Origin: Parietaria judaica
Lineage: Eukaryota; Streptophyta; Magnoliopsida; Rosales; Urticaceae
NCBI GenBank assembly: GCA_954871525.1
Contig: OX940871.1
Coordinates: forward strand, 30,168,586-30,232,585
Reading direction: 5' to 3'
DNA: 64,000 nucleotides
Part shown: positions 24,353 to 35,593 of the stretch, one piece after another
How the letters are laid out: each line of letters begins with the position of its first letter
How positions within the stretch are numbered: the first letter of the stretch is position 1
The notes under the pieces: generated by a model
The model's database searches: none
What the model was told of the DNA's origin: nothing
What the model saw: only the letters and a program-made list of their open reading frames with translations
Program-made: the position numbers and the translations under genes

Positions 24353-25518
24353 TGGCATTTCTCGTCAACAATTTAATCCTTGCATATTTTTGTATGAGAA
24401 CTCTTGTTATATTAAAATTCCAATGTATAAGCCCTAAAATCATTATTTTTTCAATTGGTTCGACTTTTAGGTCGTAAACAATGTAAAATAAAGAAATGTT
24501 ATAGGAAATGCTAGCATTTCTTATGGCATTTCTCGTCAACAATTTAATCCTTGCATATTTTTGCATGAGAACTCTTGTTATATTCCAATTCCAATGTATA
24601 AGCCCTAAAATAATTATTTTTTCAATTGGTTCGAAATTTAAGGTTGTAAAAAATGTAAAATAAAGAAATGCTATAGGAAATGCTATAGCATTTCCTATGG
24701 CATTTCTCGTCAACAATTTAATCCTTGCATATTTTTGCATGAGAACTCTTGTTATATTCAAATTCCAATGTATAAGCTTTAAAATCATTATTTTTTCAAT
24801 TGGTTCGAAATTTAAGGTTGTAAAAAATGTAAAATAAAGAAATGCTATAGGAAATGCTATAGCATTTCCTTTGGCATTTCTCGTCAACAATTTAATCCTT
24901 GCATATTTTTGTATGAGAACTTTTGTTATATTCAAATTGCAATGTATAAGCCCTCAATTAATTATTTTTTCAATTGGTTCGACTTTTAGGTCGTAAACAA
25001 TGTAAAATAAAGAAATGCTATGGAAAATGCTAGCATTTCCTATGGCATTTCTCGTCAACAATTTAATCCTTGCATATTTTGCATGAGAACTCTTGTTATA
25101 TTCCAATTCCAATGTATAAGCCCTAAAATAATTATTTTTTCAATTGGTTCGAAATTTAAGGTTGTAAAATATGTAAAATAAAGAAATTCTATAGCATTTC
25201 CTATGGCATTTCTTGTCAACAATTTAATCCTTGCATATTTTTGCATGAGAACACTTGTTATATTCAAATTCCAATGTATAAGCCTTAAAATCATTATTTT
25301 CTCAATTTGTTTGAAATTTAAGGTTGTAAAAAATGTAAAATAAAGAAATGCTATAGGAAATGCTATAGCATTTCGTATGGCATTTCTCGTCAACAATTTA
25401 TCCTTGCATATTTTTGCATGAGAACTCTTGTTATATTCAAATTCCAATGTATAAGCTTTAAAATCATTATTTTTTCAATTGGTTCCAAATTTAAGGTTGT
25501 AAAAAATGTAAAATAAAG
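24353..25518 (+). repeat. Diverged relatives of the 16.4-17.0 kb and 2434-bp HOR monomers
   Basis: Approximately 24366-24980 follows 16371-16985 at an offset near 7995 (TTTTTGTATGAG, GTTCGACTTTTAGG, TATTCCAATTCC). The next part, to about 25450, resembles 18440-18880 (GTAAAATATGTAAAAT followed by a 162-bp monomer). Single-base losses at 25078 (TATTTTGCATG) and 25399 (CAATTTATCC) are private and interrupt the open minus-strand phase. Confidence 0.72.
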
Positions 25519-26030
25519 AAATGCTATAGGAAATGCTAGCATTTCCTATGGCATTTCCCGTCAACAATTTAATCCTTGCATATTTTTGCATGAGAACTCT
25601 TGTTATATTCAAATTCCAATGTATAAGCTTTAAAATCATTATTTTTTCAATTGGTTCGAAATTTAAGGTTGTAGCATTTCCTCTGGCATTTCACGTCAAC
25701 AATTTAATCCTTGCATATTTTTGCATGAGAACTCTTGTTATATTCAAATTCCAATGTATAAGCTTTAAAATCATTATTTTTTCAATTGGTTCGAAATTTA
25801 AGGTTGTAAAAAATGTAAAATAAAGAAATGCTATAGGAAATGCTATAGCATTTCGTATGGCATTTCTCGTCAACAATTTAATCCTTGCATATTTTTGCAT
25901 GAGAACTCTTGTTATATTCAAATTCCAATGTATAAGCCCTAAAATCATTATTTTTTCAATTGGTTTGAAATTTAAGGTTGTAAAAAATGTAAAATAAAGA
26001 AATGCTATAGGAAATGCTATAGCATTTCCT
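25519..26030 (+). repeat. Second copy of the 23.84-24.35 kb block
   Basis: About three monomers essentially identical to 23840-24352, including the 135-bp monomer with CCTCTGGCATTTCACG. The match ends in the palindrome, where this copy continues CCTATGGAATTTAACG and the earlier one CGTATGGCATTTC. Confidence 0.83.
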
Positions 26031-27235
26031 ATGGAATTTAACGTCAACAATTTAATCCTTGCATATTTTTGCATGAGAACGCTTGTACTATTAAAATTCC
26101 AATGTATAAGCCCTAAAATCATTATTTTTTCAATTGGTTCGAAATTTAAGGTTGTAAAAAATGTAAAATAAAGAAATGCTATAGCATTTCCTATGGCATT
26201 TCTCGTCAACAATTTAATCCTTGCATATTTTTTCATGAGAACGCTTGTAATATTAAAATTCCAATTTATAAGCCCTTAAATAATTATATTTTCAATTGGT
26301 TCGAAATTTAAGGTTGTAAAAAATGTAAAATAAATAAATGCTATAGGAAATGCAATAGCATTTCCTATGGCATTTCTCAACAACAATTTAATCCTTGCAT
26401 ATTTTTGTATGAGAACTCTTGTTATATTTAAATTCCAATGTATAAGCCCTAAAATCATTATTTTTTTAATTGGTTCGACTTTTAGGTCGTAAACAATGTA
26501 AAATAAAGAAATGCTATAGGAAATGCTAGCATTTCCTATGGCATTTCTCGTCAACAATTTAATCCTTGCATATTTTTGCATGAGAACTCTTGTTATATTC
26601 CAATTCCAATGTATAAGCCCTAAAATAATTATTTTTTCAATTGGTTCGAAATTTAAGGTTGTAAAATATGTAAAATAAAGAAATTCTATAGCATTTCGTA
26701 TGGCATTTCTCGTCAACAATTTAATCCTTGCATATTTTTGCATGAGAACTCTTGTTATATTTAAATTCCAATGTATAAGCCCTAAAATCATTATTTTTTC
26801 AATTGGTTCAAAATTTAAGGTTGTAAAAAATGTAAAATAAAGAAATGCCATAGGAAATTCTATAGCATTTCCTATGGCATTTCTCGTCAACAATTTAATC
26901 CTTGCATATTTTTGCCTGAGAATTCTTGTTATATTCAAATTCCAATGTATAAGCCATAAAATCATTATTTTTTCAATTGGTTAGAAATTTAAGGTTTTAA
27001 AAAATGTAAAATAAGGAAATGATATAGGAAATGTTATAGCATTTCCTATGGCATTTCTCGTCAACAATTTAATCCTTGCGAATTTTGGAATGAGAACTCT
27101 TGTTATATTCAAATTCCAATGTATAAGCCCTAAAATTATTATTTTTTCAATTGGTTCGAAATTTAAGGTTGTAAAAAATGTAAAATAAAGAAATGCTATA
27201 GGAAATGCTATAGCATTTCCTATGGCATTTCTCGT
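26031..27235 (+). repeat. Mixed monomers without a clear local HOR
   Basis: About seven monomers of several classes: 162-bp forms near 26175 and 26690, a GACTTTTAGG-class 173-bp form near 26485 and the rare TTGCGAATTTTGGAATGAG type near 27077. I found no second copy of the block as a whole. Confidence 0.7.
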
Positions 27236-28270
27236 CAACTATTTAATCCTTGCATATTTTTGCATGAGAACTCTTGTTATATTCAAATTCCAATGTATAA
27301 GCCCTAAATCATTATTTTTTCAATTGGTTTGAAATTTAAGGTTGTAAAAAATGTAAAATAAAGAAATGCTATAGGAAATGCTATAGCATTTCCTATGGCA
27401 TTTCTCGTCAACAATTTAATCCTTGCATATATTTTAATGAGAACGCTTGTAATATTAAAATTCCGATGTATAAGCCCTAAAATAATTATTTTTTCAATTG
27501 GTTCGAAATTTAAGGTTGTAAAAAATGTAAAATAAAGAAATGCTATAGGAAATGCTACCTATGGCATTTCTCGTGAACAATTTAATCCTTGCATATTTTT
27601 GCATGAGAACTCTTGTTATATTCAAATTCCAATGTATAAGCCCTAAAATCATTATTTTTTCAATTAGTTTGAAATTTAAGGTTGTAAAAAATGTAAAATA
27701 AAGAAATGCTATAGGAAATGCTATAGCATTTCCTATGGCATTTCTCGTCAACAATTTAATCCTTGCATATATTTTCATGAGAACGCTTGTAATATTAAAA
27801 TTCCGATGTATAAGCCCTAAAATAATTATTTTTTCAATTGGTTCGAAATTTAAGGTTGTAAAAAATGTAAAATAAAGAAATGCTATAGGAAATGTTATAG
27901 CATTTCCTATGGCATTTCTCGTCAACTATTTAATCCTTGCATATTTTTGCATGAGAACTCTTGTTATATTCAAATTCCAATGTATAAGCCCTAAAATAAT
28001 TATTTTTTCAATTGGTTTGAAATTTAAGGTTGTAAAAAATGTAAAATAAAGAAATGCTATAGGAAATGCTATAGCATTTCCTATGGCAATTCTCGTCAAC
28101 AATTTAATCCTTGCATATATTTTCATGAGAACGCTTGTTATATTAAAATTCCGATGTATAAGCCCTAAAATAATTATTTTTTCATTTGGTTCGAAATTTA
28201 AGGTTGTAAAAAATGTAAAATAAAGAAATGCTATAGGAAATGCTATAGAATTTCTTATGGCATTTCTTGT
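27236..28270 (+). repeat. Dimeric HOR, three copies (339, 348 and 348 bp)
   Basis: Monomer starts are at 27236, 27409, 27575, 27749, 27923, 28097 and 28271. A near-consensus monomer alternates with one carrying TTGCATATATTTTCATGAG, GAACGCTTG and ATTCCGATG. The first dimer is short because of a 1-bp loss (GCCCTAAATC) and an 8-bp palindrome deletion (AATGCTACCTATGG near 27553). Confidence 0.85.
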
Positions 28271-29224
28271 CAACAATTTAATCCTTGCATATTTTTGCAT
28301 GAGAACTCTTGTTATATTCAAATTCCAATGTATAAGCCCTAAAATCATTATTTTTTCAATTGGTTCAAAATTTAAGGTTGTAAAAAATGTAAAATAAAAA
28401 AATGCTATAGGAAATGCTATAGCATTTCCTATGGAATTTAACGTCAATAATTTAATCCTTGCATATTTTTGCATGAGAACGTTTGTAATATTTAAATTTC
28501 AATGTATAACCACTAAAATCATTATTTTTTCAATTGGTTCGAAATTTAAGGTTGTAAAAAATGTAAAATAAAGAAATGCTATAGGAAATGTTATAGCATT
28601 TCCTATGGCATTTCCCGTCAACAATTTAATCCTTGCATATTTTTGCATGAGAACTCTTGTTATATTCAAATTCCAATGTATAATCTTTAAAATCAATATT
28701 TTTTTAATTGGTTCGAAATTTAAGGTTGTAAAAAATGTAAAATAAAGAAATGCTATAGGAAATGCTATAGCATTTCCTATGGGATTTCTCGTCAACAATT
28801 TAATCATTGCATATTTTTGTATGAGAACTCTTGTTATATTCCAATTCCAATGTATAAGCCCTAAAATAATTATTTTTCAATTGGTTCGAAATTTAAGGTT
28901 GTAAAAAATGTAAAATAAAGAAATTCTATAGCATTTCCTATGGCGTTTCTCGTCAACAATTTAATCCTTGCAAATTTTTGCATGAGAACTCTTGTTATAT
29001 TCAAATTCCAATGTATAAGCCCTAAAATAATTATTTTTTCAATTGGTTTGAAATTTAAGGTTGTAAAAAATGTAAAATAAAGAAATGCTATAGGAAATGC
29101 TATAGCATTTCGTATGACATTTCTCGTCAACAATTTAATCCTTGCATATTTTTGCATCAGAACTCTTGTTATATTCAAGTTCCAATGTATAAGCCCTAAA
29201 ATCATTATTTTTTCAATTGGTTCG
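28271..29224 (+). repeat. Mixed monomers between the dimeric run and the 12-monomer HOR
   Basis: About 5.5 monomers with isolated changes (GTATAACCACTAAAATC near 28504, ATAATCTTTAAAATCAATATT near 28680, a 162-bp monomer with CCTATGGCGTTTC near 28930). The later ones resemble monomers of the 12-monomer HOR that follows. Confidence 0.68.
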
Positions 29225-30599
29225 ACTTTTAGGTCGTAAACAATGTAAAATAAAGAAATGCTATAGGAAATGCTATAGCATTTCCTATGGAATTTAACGT
29301 CAACAATTTAATCCTTGCATTTTTTTGCATGAGAACGCTTGTAATATTTAAATTTCAATGTATAACCCCTAAAATCATTATTTTTTCATTTGGTTAGAAA
29401 TTTATGGTTGTAAAAAATGTAAAATAAAGAAATGCTATAGGAAATGCTATAGCATTTCGTATGGCATTTCTCGTCAACAATTTAATCCTTGCATATTTTT
29501 GCATGAGAACTCTTGTTATATTCAAATTCCAATGTATAAGCCCTAAAATCATTAATTTTTCAATTGGTTCGACTTTTAGGTCGTAAACAATGTAAAATAA
29601 AGAAATGCTATAGGAAAAGCTATAGCATTTCCTATGGAATTTAACATCAACAATTTAATCCTTGCATAGTTTTGCATGAGAACGCTTGTAATATTAAAAT
29701 TCCAATGTATAAGCCCTAAAATAATTATTTTTTCAATTGGTTCGAAATTTGAGGTTGTAAAAAATGTAAAATAAAGAAATGCTATAGCAAAAGCTATAGC
29801 ATTTCCTATGGCATTTCTCGTCAACAATTTAATCCTTGCATATTTTTACATGAGAACTCTTGTTATATTCAAATTGCAATGTATAAGCCCTATAATCATT
29901 ATTTTTTCAATTGGTTTGAAATTTTAGGTCGTAAACAATGTAAAATAAAGAAATGCTATAGGAAATGCTAGTATTTCCTATGGCATTTCTCGTCAACAAT
30001 TTAATCCTTGCATATTTTTGCATGAGAACTCTTGTTATATTCAAATTCCAATGTATAAGGTTTAAAATCATTATTTTTTCAATTGGTTCGAAATTTAAGG
30101 TTGTAAAAAATGTAAAATAAAGAAATGCTATAGGAAATGCTATAGCATTTCCTATGGCATTTCCCGTCAACAATTTAATCCTTGCATATTTTTGCATGAG
30201 AACTCTTGTTATATTCAAATTCCAATGTATAAGCTTTAAAATCATTATTTTTTCAGTTGGTTCGAAATTTAAGGTTGTAAAAAATGTAAAATAAAGAAAT
30301 GCTATAGGAAATGCTATAGCATTTCCTATGGGATTTCTCGTCAACAATTTAATCCTTGCATATTTTTGTATGAGAACTCTTGTTATATTCAAATTCCAAT
30401 GTATAAGCCCTAAAATAATTATTTTTTCAATTGGTTTGAAATTTAAGGTTGTAAAAAATGTAAAATAAAGAAATGCTATAGGAAATGCTATAGCATTTCG
30501 TATGGCATTTCTGGTCAACAATTTAATCCTTGCATATTTTTGCATGAGAACTCTTGTTATATTCAAATTCCAATGTATAAGCCCTAAAATAATTATTTT
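29225..30599 (+). repeat. 12-monomer HOR, short first relative
   Basis: Monomers from 29225 to about 30240 match 30961-31976 at an offset of 1736, then join the later part of the unit (GTATAAGCCCTAAAATAATT with GGTTTGAAATTTAAGG near 30400). This copy therefore lacks several monomers of the later copies. It carries the first perfect hairpin monomer (29776-29805). Confidence 0.75.
29776..29805. other. Perfect 13-bp-arm inverted repeat with AAAA spacer (representative)
   Basis: GAAATGCTATAGC, then AAAA, then GCTATAGCATTTC: a perfect 13-bp inverted repeat with a 4-base spacer. It replaces the ordinary palindrome in one monomer class, giving arms with no mismatch and a proper loop. Other copies start at 31512, 33569, 34435, 36506, 41164, 44302, 49270, 52206, 54450, 57037 and 61178. 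Imperfect relatives are near 16030 and 23670, and a shortened one is at 46695. Confidence 0.92.
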
Positions 30600-32656
30600 T
30601 TCAATTGGTTCGACTTTTAGGTCGTAAACAATGTAAAATAAAGAAATGCTATAGGAAATGCTATAGCATTTCCTATGGAATTTAACGTCAACAATTTAAT
30701 CCTTGCATATTTTTGCATGAGAACGCTTGTAATATTAAAATTCCAATGTATAAGCCCTAAAACCATTATTTTTTCAATTGGTTCGAAATTTAAGGTTGTA
30801 AAAAATGTAAAATAAAGAAATGCTATAGGAAATGCTATAGCATTTCCTATGGCATTTCTCGTCAACAATTTAATCCTTGCATATTTTTGCATGAGAACTC
30901 TTGTTATATTCAAAATTCCAATGTATAAGCCCTAAAATCATTATTTTTTCAATTGGTTCGACTTTTAAGTCGTAAACAATATAAAATAAAGAAATGCTAT
31001 AGGAAATGCTATAGCATTTCCTATGGAATTTAACGTCAACAATTTAATCCTTGCATTTTTTTGCATGAGAACGCTTGTAATATTTAAATTTCAATGTATA
31101 ACCCCTAAAATCATTATTTTTTCATTTGGTTCGAAATTTATGGTTGTAAAAAATGTAAAATAAAGAAATGCTATAGGAAATGCTATAGCATTTCGTATGG
31201 CATTTCTCGTCAACAATTTAATCCTTGCATATTTTTGCATGAGAACTCTTGTTATATTCAAATTCCAATGTATAAGCCCTAAAATCATTAATTTTTCAAT
31301 TGGTTCGACTTTTAGGTCGTAAACAATGTAAAATAAAGAAATGCTATAGGAAAAGCTATAGCATTTCCTATGGAATTTAACATCAACAATTTAATCCTTG
31401 CATAGTTTTGCATGAGAACGCTTGTAATATTAAAATTCCAATGTATAAGCCCTAAAATAATTATTTTTTCAATTGGTTCGAAATTTAAGGTTGTAAAAAA
31501 TGTAAAATAAAGAAATGCTATAGCAAAAGCTATAGCATTTCCTATGGCATTTCTCGTCAACAATTTAATCCTTGCATATTTTTACATGAGAACTCTTGTT
31601 ATATTCAAATTTCAATGTATAAACCCTATAATCATTATTTTTTCAATTGTTTTGAAATTTTAGGTCGTAAACAATGTAAAATAAAGAAATGCAAAAGGAA
31701 ATGCTAGTATTTCCTATGGCATTTCTCGTCAACAATTTAATCCTTGCATATTTTTGCATGAGAACTCTTGTTATATTCAAATTCCAATGTATAAGCTTTA
31801 AAATCATTATTTTTTCAATTGGTTCGAAATTTAAGGTTGTAAAAAATGTAAAATAAAGAAATGCTATAGGAAATGCTATAGCATTTCCTATGGCATTTCC
31901 CGTCAACAATTTAATCCTTGCATATTTTTGCATGAGAACTCTTGTTATATTCAAATTCCAATGTATAAGCTTTAAAATCATTATTTTTTCAATTGGTTTG
32001 AAATTTAAGGTTGTAAAAAATGTAAAATAAAGAAATGCTATAGGAAATGCTGGGATTTCTCGTCAACAATTTAATCCTTGCATATTTTTGTATGAGAACT
32101 CTTGTTATATTCCAATTCCAATGTATAAGCCCTAAAATAATTATTTTTCAATTGGTTCGAAATTTAAGGTTGTAAAAAATGTAAAATAAAGAAATTCTAT
32201 AGCATTTCCTATGGCGTTTCTCGTCAACAATTTAATCCTTGCATATTTTTGCATGAGAACTCTTGTTATATTCAAATTCCAATGTATAAGCCCTAAAATC
32301 ATTATTTTTTCAATTGGTTTAAAATTTAAGGTTGTAAAAAATGTAAAATAAAGAAATGCTATAGGAAATGCTATAGCATTTCCTATGGGATTTCTCGTCA
32401 ACAATTTAATCCTTGCATATTTTTGTATGAGAACTCTTGTTATATTCAAATTCCAATGTATAAGCCCTAAAATAATTATTTTTTCAATTGGTTTGAAATT
32501 TAAGGTTGTAAAAAATGTAAAATAAAGAAATGCTATAGGAAATGCTATAGCATTTCGTATGGCATTTCTGGTCAACAATTTAATCCTTGCATATTTTTGC
32601 ATGAGAACTCTTGTTATATTCAAATTCCAATGTATAAGCCCTAAAATAATTATTTT
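30600..32656 (+). repeat. 12-monomer HOR, copy alpha (2057 bp)
   Basis: Unit order: GACTTTTAGG monomer with GAATTTAACG; AACGCTTG monomer with AAAACCATT; consensus monomer ending TTCAAAATTCC; GACTTTTAAGTCG monomer; TTGCATTTTTTTGCATG with GTATAACCCC; CGTATGG monomer; GGAAAAGC monomer; hairpin monomer; GGTCG monomer with AAATGCAAAAGG; two GTATAAGCTTT monomers; 162-bp and GTATGAG monomers. The next copy starts 2057 bp later. A 14-bp palindrome deletion near 32050 (GAAATGCTGGGATTTC) is private to this copy. Confidence 0.88.
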
Positions 32657-35593
32657 TTCAATTGGTTCGACTTTTAGGTCGTAAACAATGTAAAATAAAG
32701 AAATGCTATAGGAAATGCTATAGCATTTCCTATGGAATTTAACGTCAACAATTTAATCCTTGCATATTTTTGCATGAGAACGCTTGTAATATTAAAATTC
32801 CAATGTATAAGCCCTAAAACCATTATTTTTTCAATTGGTTCGAAATTTAAGGTTGTAAAAAATGTAAAATAAAGAAATGCTATAGGAAATGCTATAGCAT
32901 TTCCTATGGCATTTCTCGTCAACAATTTAATCCTTGCATATTTTTGCATGAGAACTCTTGTTATATTCAAAATTCCAATGTATAAGCCCTAAAATCATTA
33001 TTTTTTCAATTGGTTCGACTTTTAAGTCGTAAACAATATAAAATAAAGAAATGCTATAGGAAATGCTATAGCATTTCCTATGGAATTTAACGTCAACAAT
33101 TTAATCCTTGCATTTTTTTGCATGAGAACGCTTGTAATATTTAAATTTCAATGTATAACCCCTAAAATCATTATTTTTTCATTTGGTTCGAAATTTATGG
33201 TTGTAAAAAATGTAAAATAAAGAAATGCTATAGGAAATGCTATAGCATTTCGTATGGCATTTCTCGTCAACAATTTAATCCTTGCATATTTTTGCATGAG
33301 AACTCTTGTTATATTCAAATTCCAATGTATAAGCCCTAAAATCATTAATTTTTCAATTGGTTCGACTTTTAGGTCGTAAACAATGTAAAATAAAGAAATG
33401 CTATAGGAAATGCTATAGCATTTCCTATGGAATTTAACATCAACAATTTAATCCTTGCATAGTTTTGCATGAGAACGCTTGTAATATTAAAATTCCAATG
33501 TATAAGCCCTAAAATAATTATTTTTTCAATTGGTTCGAAATTTAAGGTTGTAAAAAATGTAAAATAAAGAAATGCTATAGCAAAAGCTATAGCATTTCCT
33601 ATGGCATTTCTCGTCAACAATTTAATCCTTGCATATTTTTACATGAGAACTCTTGTTATATTCAAATTTCAATGTATAAACCCTATAATCATTATTTTTT
33701 CAATTGTTTTGAAATTTTAGGTCGTAAACAATGTAAAATAAAGAAATGCAAAAGGAAATGCTAGTATTTCCTATGGCATTTCTCGTCAACAATTTAATCC
33801 TTGCATATTTTTGCATGAGAACTCTTGTTATATTCAAATTCCAATGTATAAGCTTTAAAATCATTATTTTTTCAATTGGTTCGACTTTTAAGTCGTAAAC
33901 AATATAAAATAAAGAAATGCTATAGGAAATGCTATAGCATTTCCTATGGAATTTAACGTCAACAATTTAATCCTTGCATTTTTTTGCATGAGAACGCTTG
34001 TAATATTTAAATTTCAATGTATAACCCCTAAAATCATTATTTTTTCATTTGGTTCGAAATTTATGGTTGTAAAAAATGTAAAATAAAGAAATGCTATAGG
34101 AAATGCTATAGCATTTCGTATGGCATTTCTCGTCAACAATTTAATCCTTGCATATTTTTGCATGAGAACTCTTGTTATATTCAAATTCCAATGTATAAGC
34201 CCTAAAATCATTATTTTTTCAATTGGTTCGACTTTTAGGTCGTAAACAATGTAAAATAAAGAAATGCTATAGGAAAAGCTATAGCATTTCCTATGGAATT
34301 TAACATCAACAATTTAATCCTTGCATAGTTTTGCATGAGAACGCTTGTAATATTAAAATTCCAATGTATAAGCCCTAAAATAATTATTTTTTCAATTGGT
34401 TCGAAATTTAAGGTTGTAAAAAATGTAAAATAAAGAAATGCTATAGCAAAAGCTATAGCATTTCCTATGGCATTTCTCGTCAACAATTTAATCCTTGCAT
34501 ATTTTTACATGAGAACTCTTGTTATATTCAAATTTCAATGTATAAACCCTATAATCATTATTTTTTCAATTGTTTTGAAATTTTAGGTCGTAAACAATGT
34601 AAAATAAAGAAATGCAAAAGGAAATGCTAGTATTTCCTATGGCATTTCTCGTCAACAATTTAATCCTTGCATATTTTTGCATGAGAACTCTTGTTATATT
34701 CAAATTCCAATGTATAAGCTTTAAAATCATTATTTTTTCAATTGGTTCGAAATTTAAGGTTGTAAAAAATGTAAAATAAAGAAATGCTATAGGAAATGCT
34801 ATAGCATTTCCTATGGCATTTCCCGTCAACAATTTAATCCTTGCATATTTTTGCATGAGAACTCTTGTTATATTCAAATTCCAATGTATAAGCTTTAAAA
34901 TCATTATTTTTTCAATTGGTTTGAAATTTAAGGTTGTAAAAAATGTAAAATAAAGAAATGCTATAGGAAATGCTATAGCATTTCCTATGGGATTTCTCGT
35001 CAACAATTTAATCCTTGCATATTTTTGTATGAGAACTCTTGTTATATTCCAATTCCAATGTATAAGCCCTAAAATAATTATTTTTCAATTGGTTCGAAAT
35101 TTAAGGTTGTAAAAAATGTAAAATAAAGAAATTCTATAGCATTTCCTATGGCATTTCTCGTCAACAATTTAATCCTTGCATATTTTTGCATGAGAACTCT
35201 TGTTATATTCAAATTCCAATGTATAAGCCCTAAAATCATTATTTTTTCAATTGGTTTAAAATTTAAGGTTGTAAAAAATGTAAAATAAAGAAATGCTATA
35301 GGAAATGCTATAGCATTTCCTATGGGATTTCTCGTCAACAATTTAATCCTTGCATATTTTTGTATGAGAACTCTTGTTATATTCAAATTCCAATGTATAA
35401 GCCCTAAAATAATTATTTTTTCAATTGGTTTGAAATTTAAGGTTGTAAAAAATGTAAAATAAAGAAATGCTATAGGAAATGCTATAGCATTTCGTATGGC
35501 ATTTCTGGTCAACAATTTAATCCTTGCATATTTTTGCATGAGAACTCTTGTTATATTCAAATTCCAATGTATAAGCCCTAAAATAATTATTTT
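32657..35593 (+). repeat. 12-monomer HOR, copy beta, enlarged to 17 monomers (2937 bp)
   Basis: Same unit as copy alpha, but a 5-monomer, 866-bp segment is present twice (about 33014-33879 and 33880-34745), so the copy is 2071 + 866 bp. The exchange joint lies near 33880, where a GTATAAGCTTT monomer passes directly into GACTTTTAAGTCG. Both duplicate segments carry the hairpin monomer (33569 and 34435) and the AAATGCAAAAGG monomer. Confidence 0.87.

Noticed and set aside
6390..34745. Common origin for the two 866-bp HORs (6.4-8.1 kb and 33.0-34.7 kb)
   Set aside because: Both are five monomers long, but their diagnostic changes differ completely (GAACTATTGTTATTATC and TTTACCG in one; AAATGCAAAAGG and the hairpin monomer in the other).
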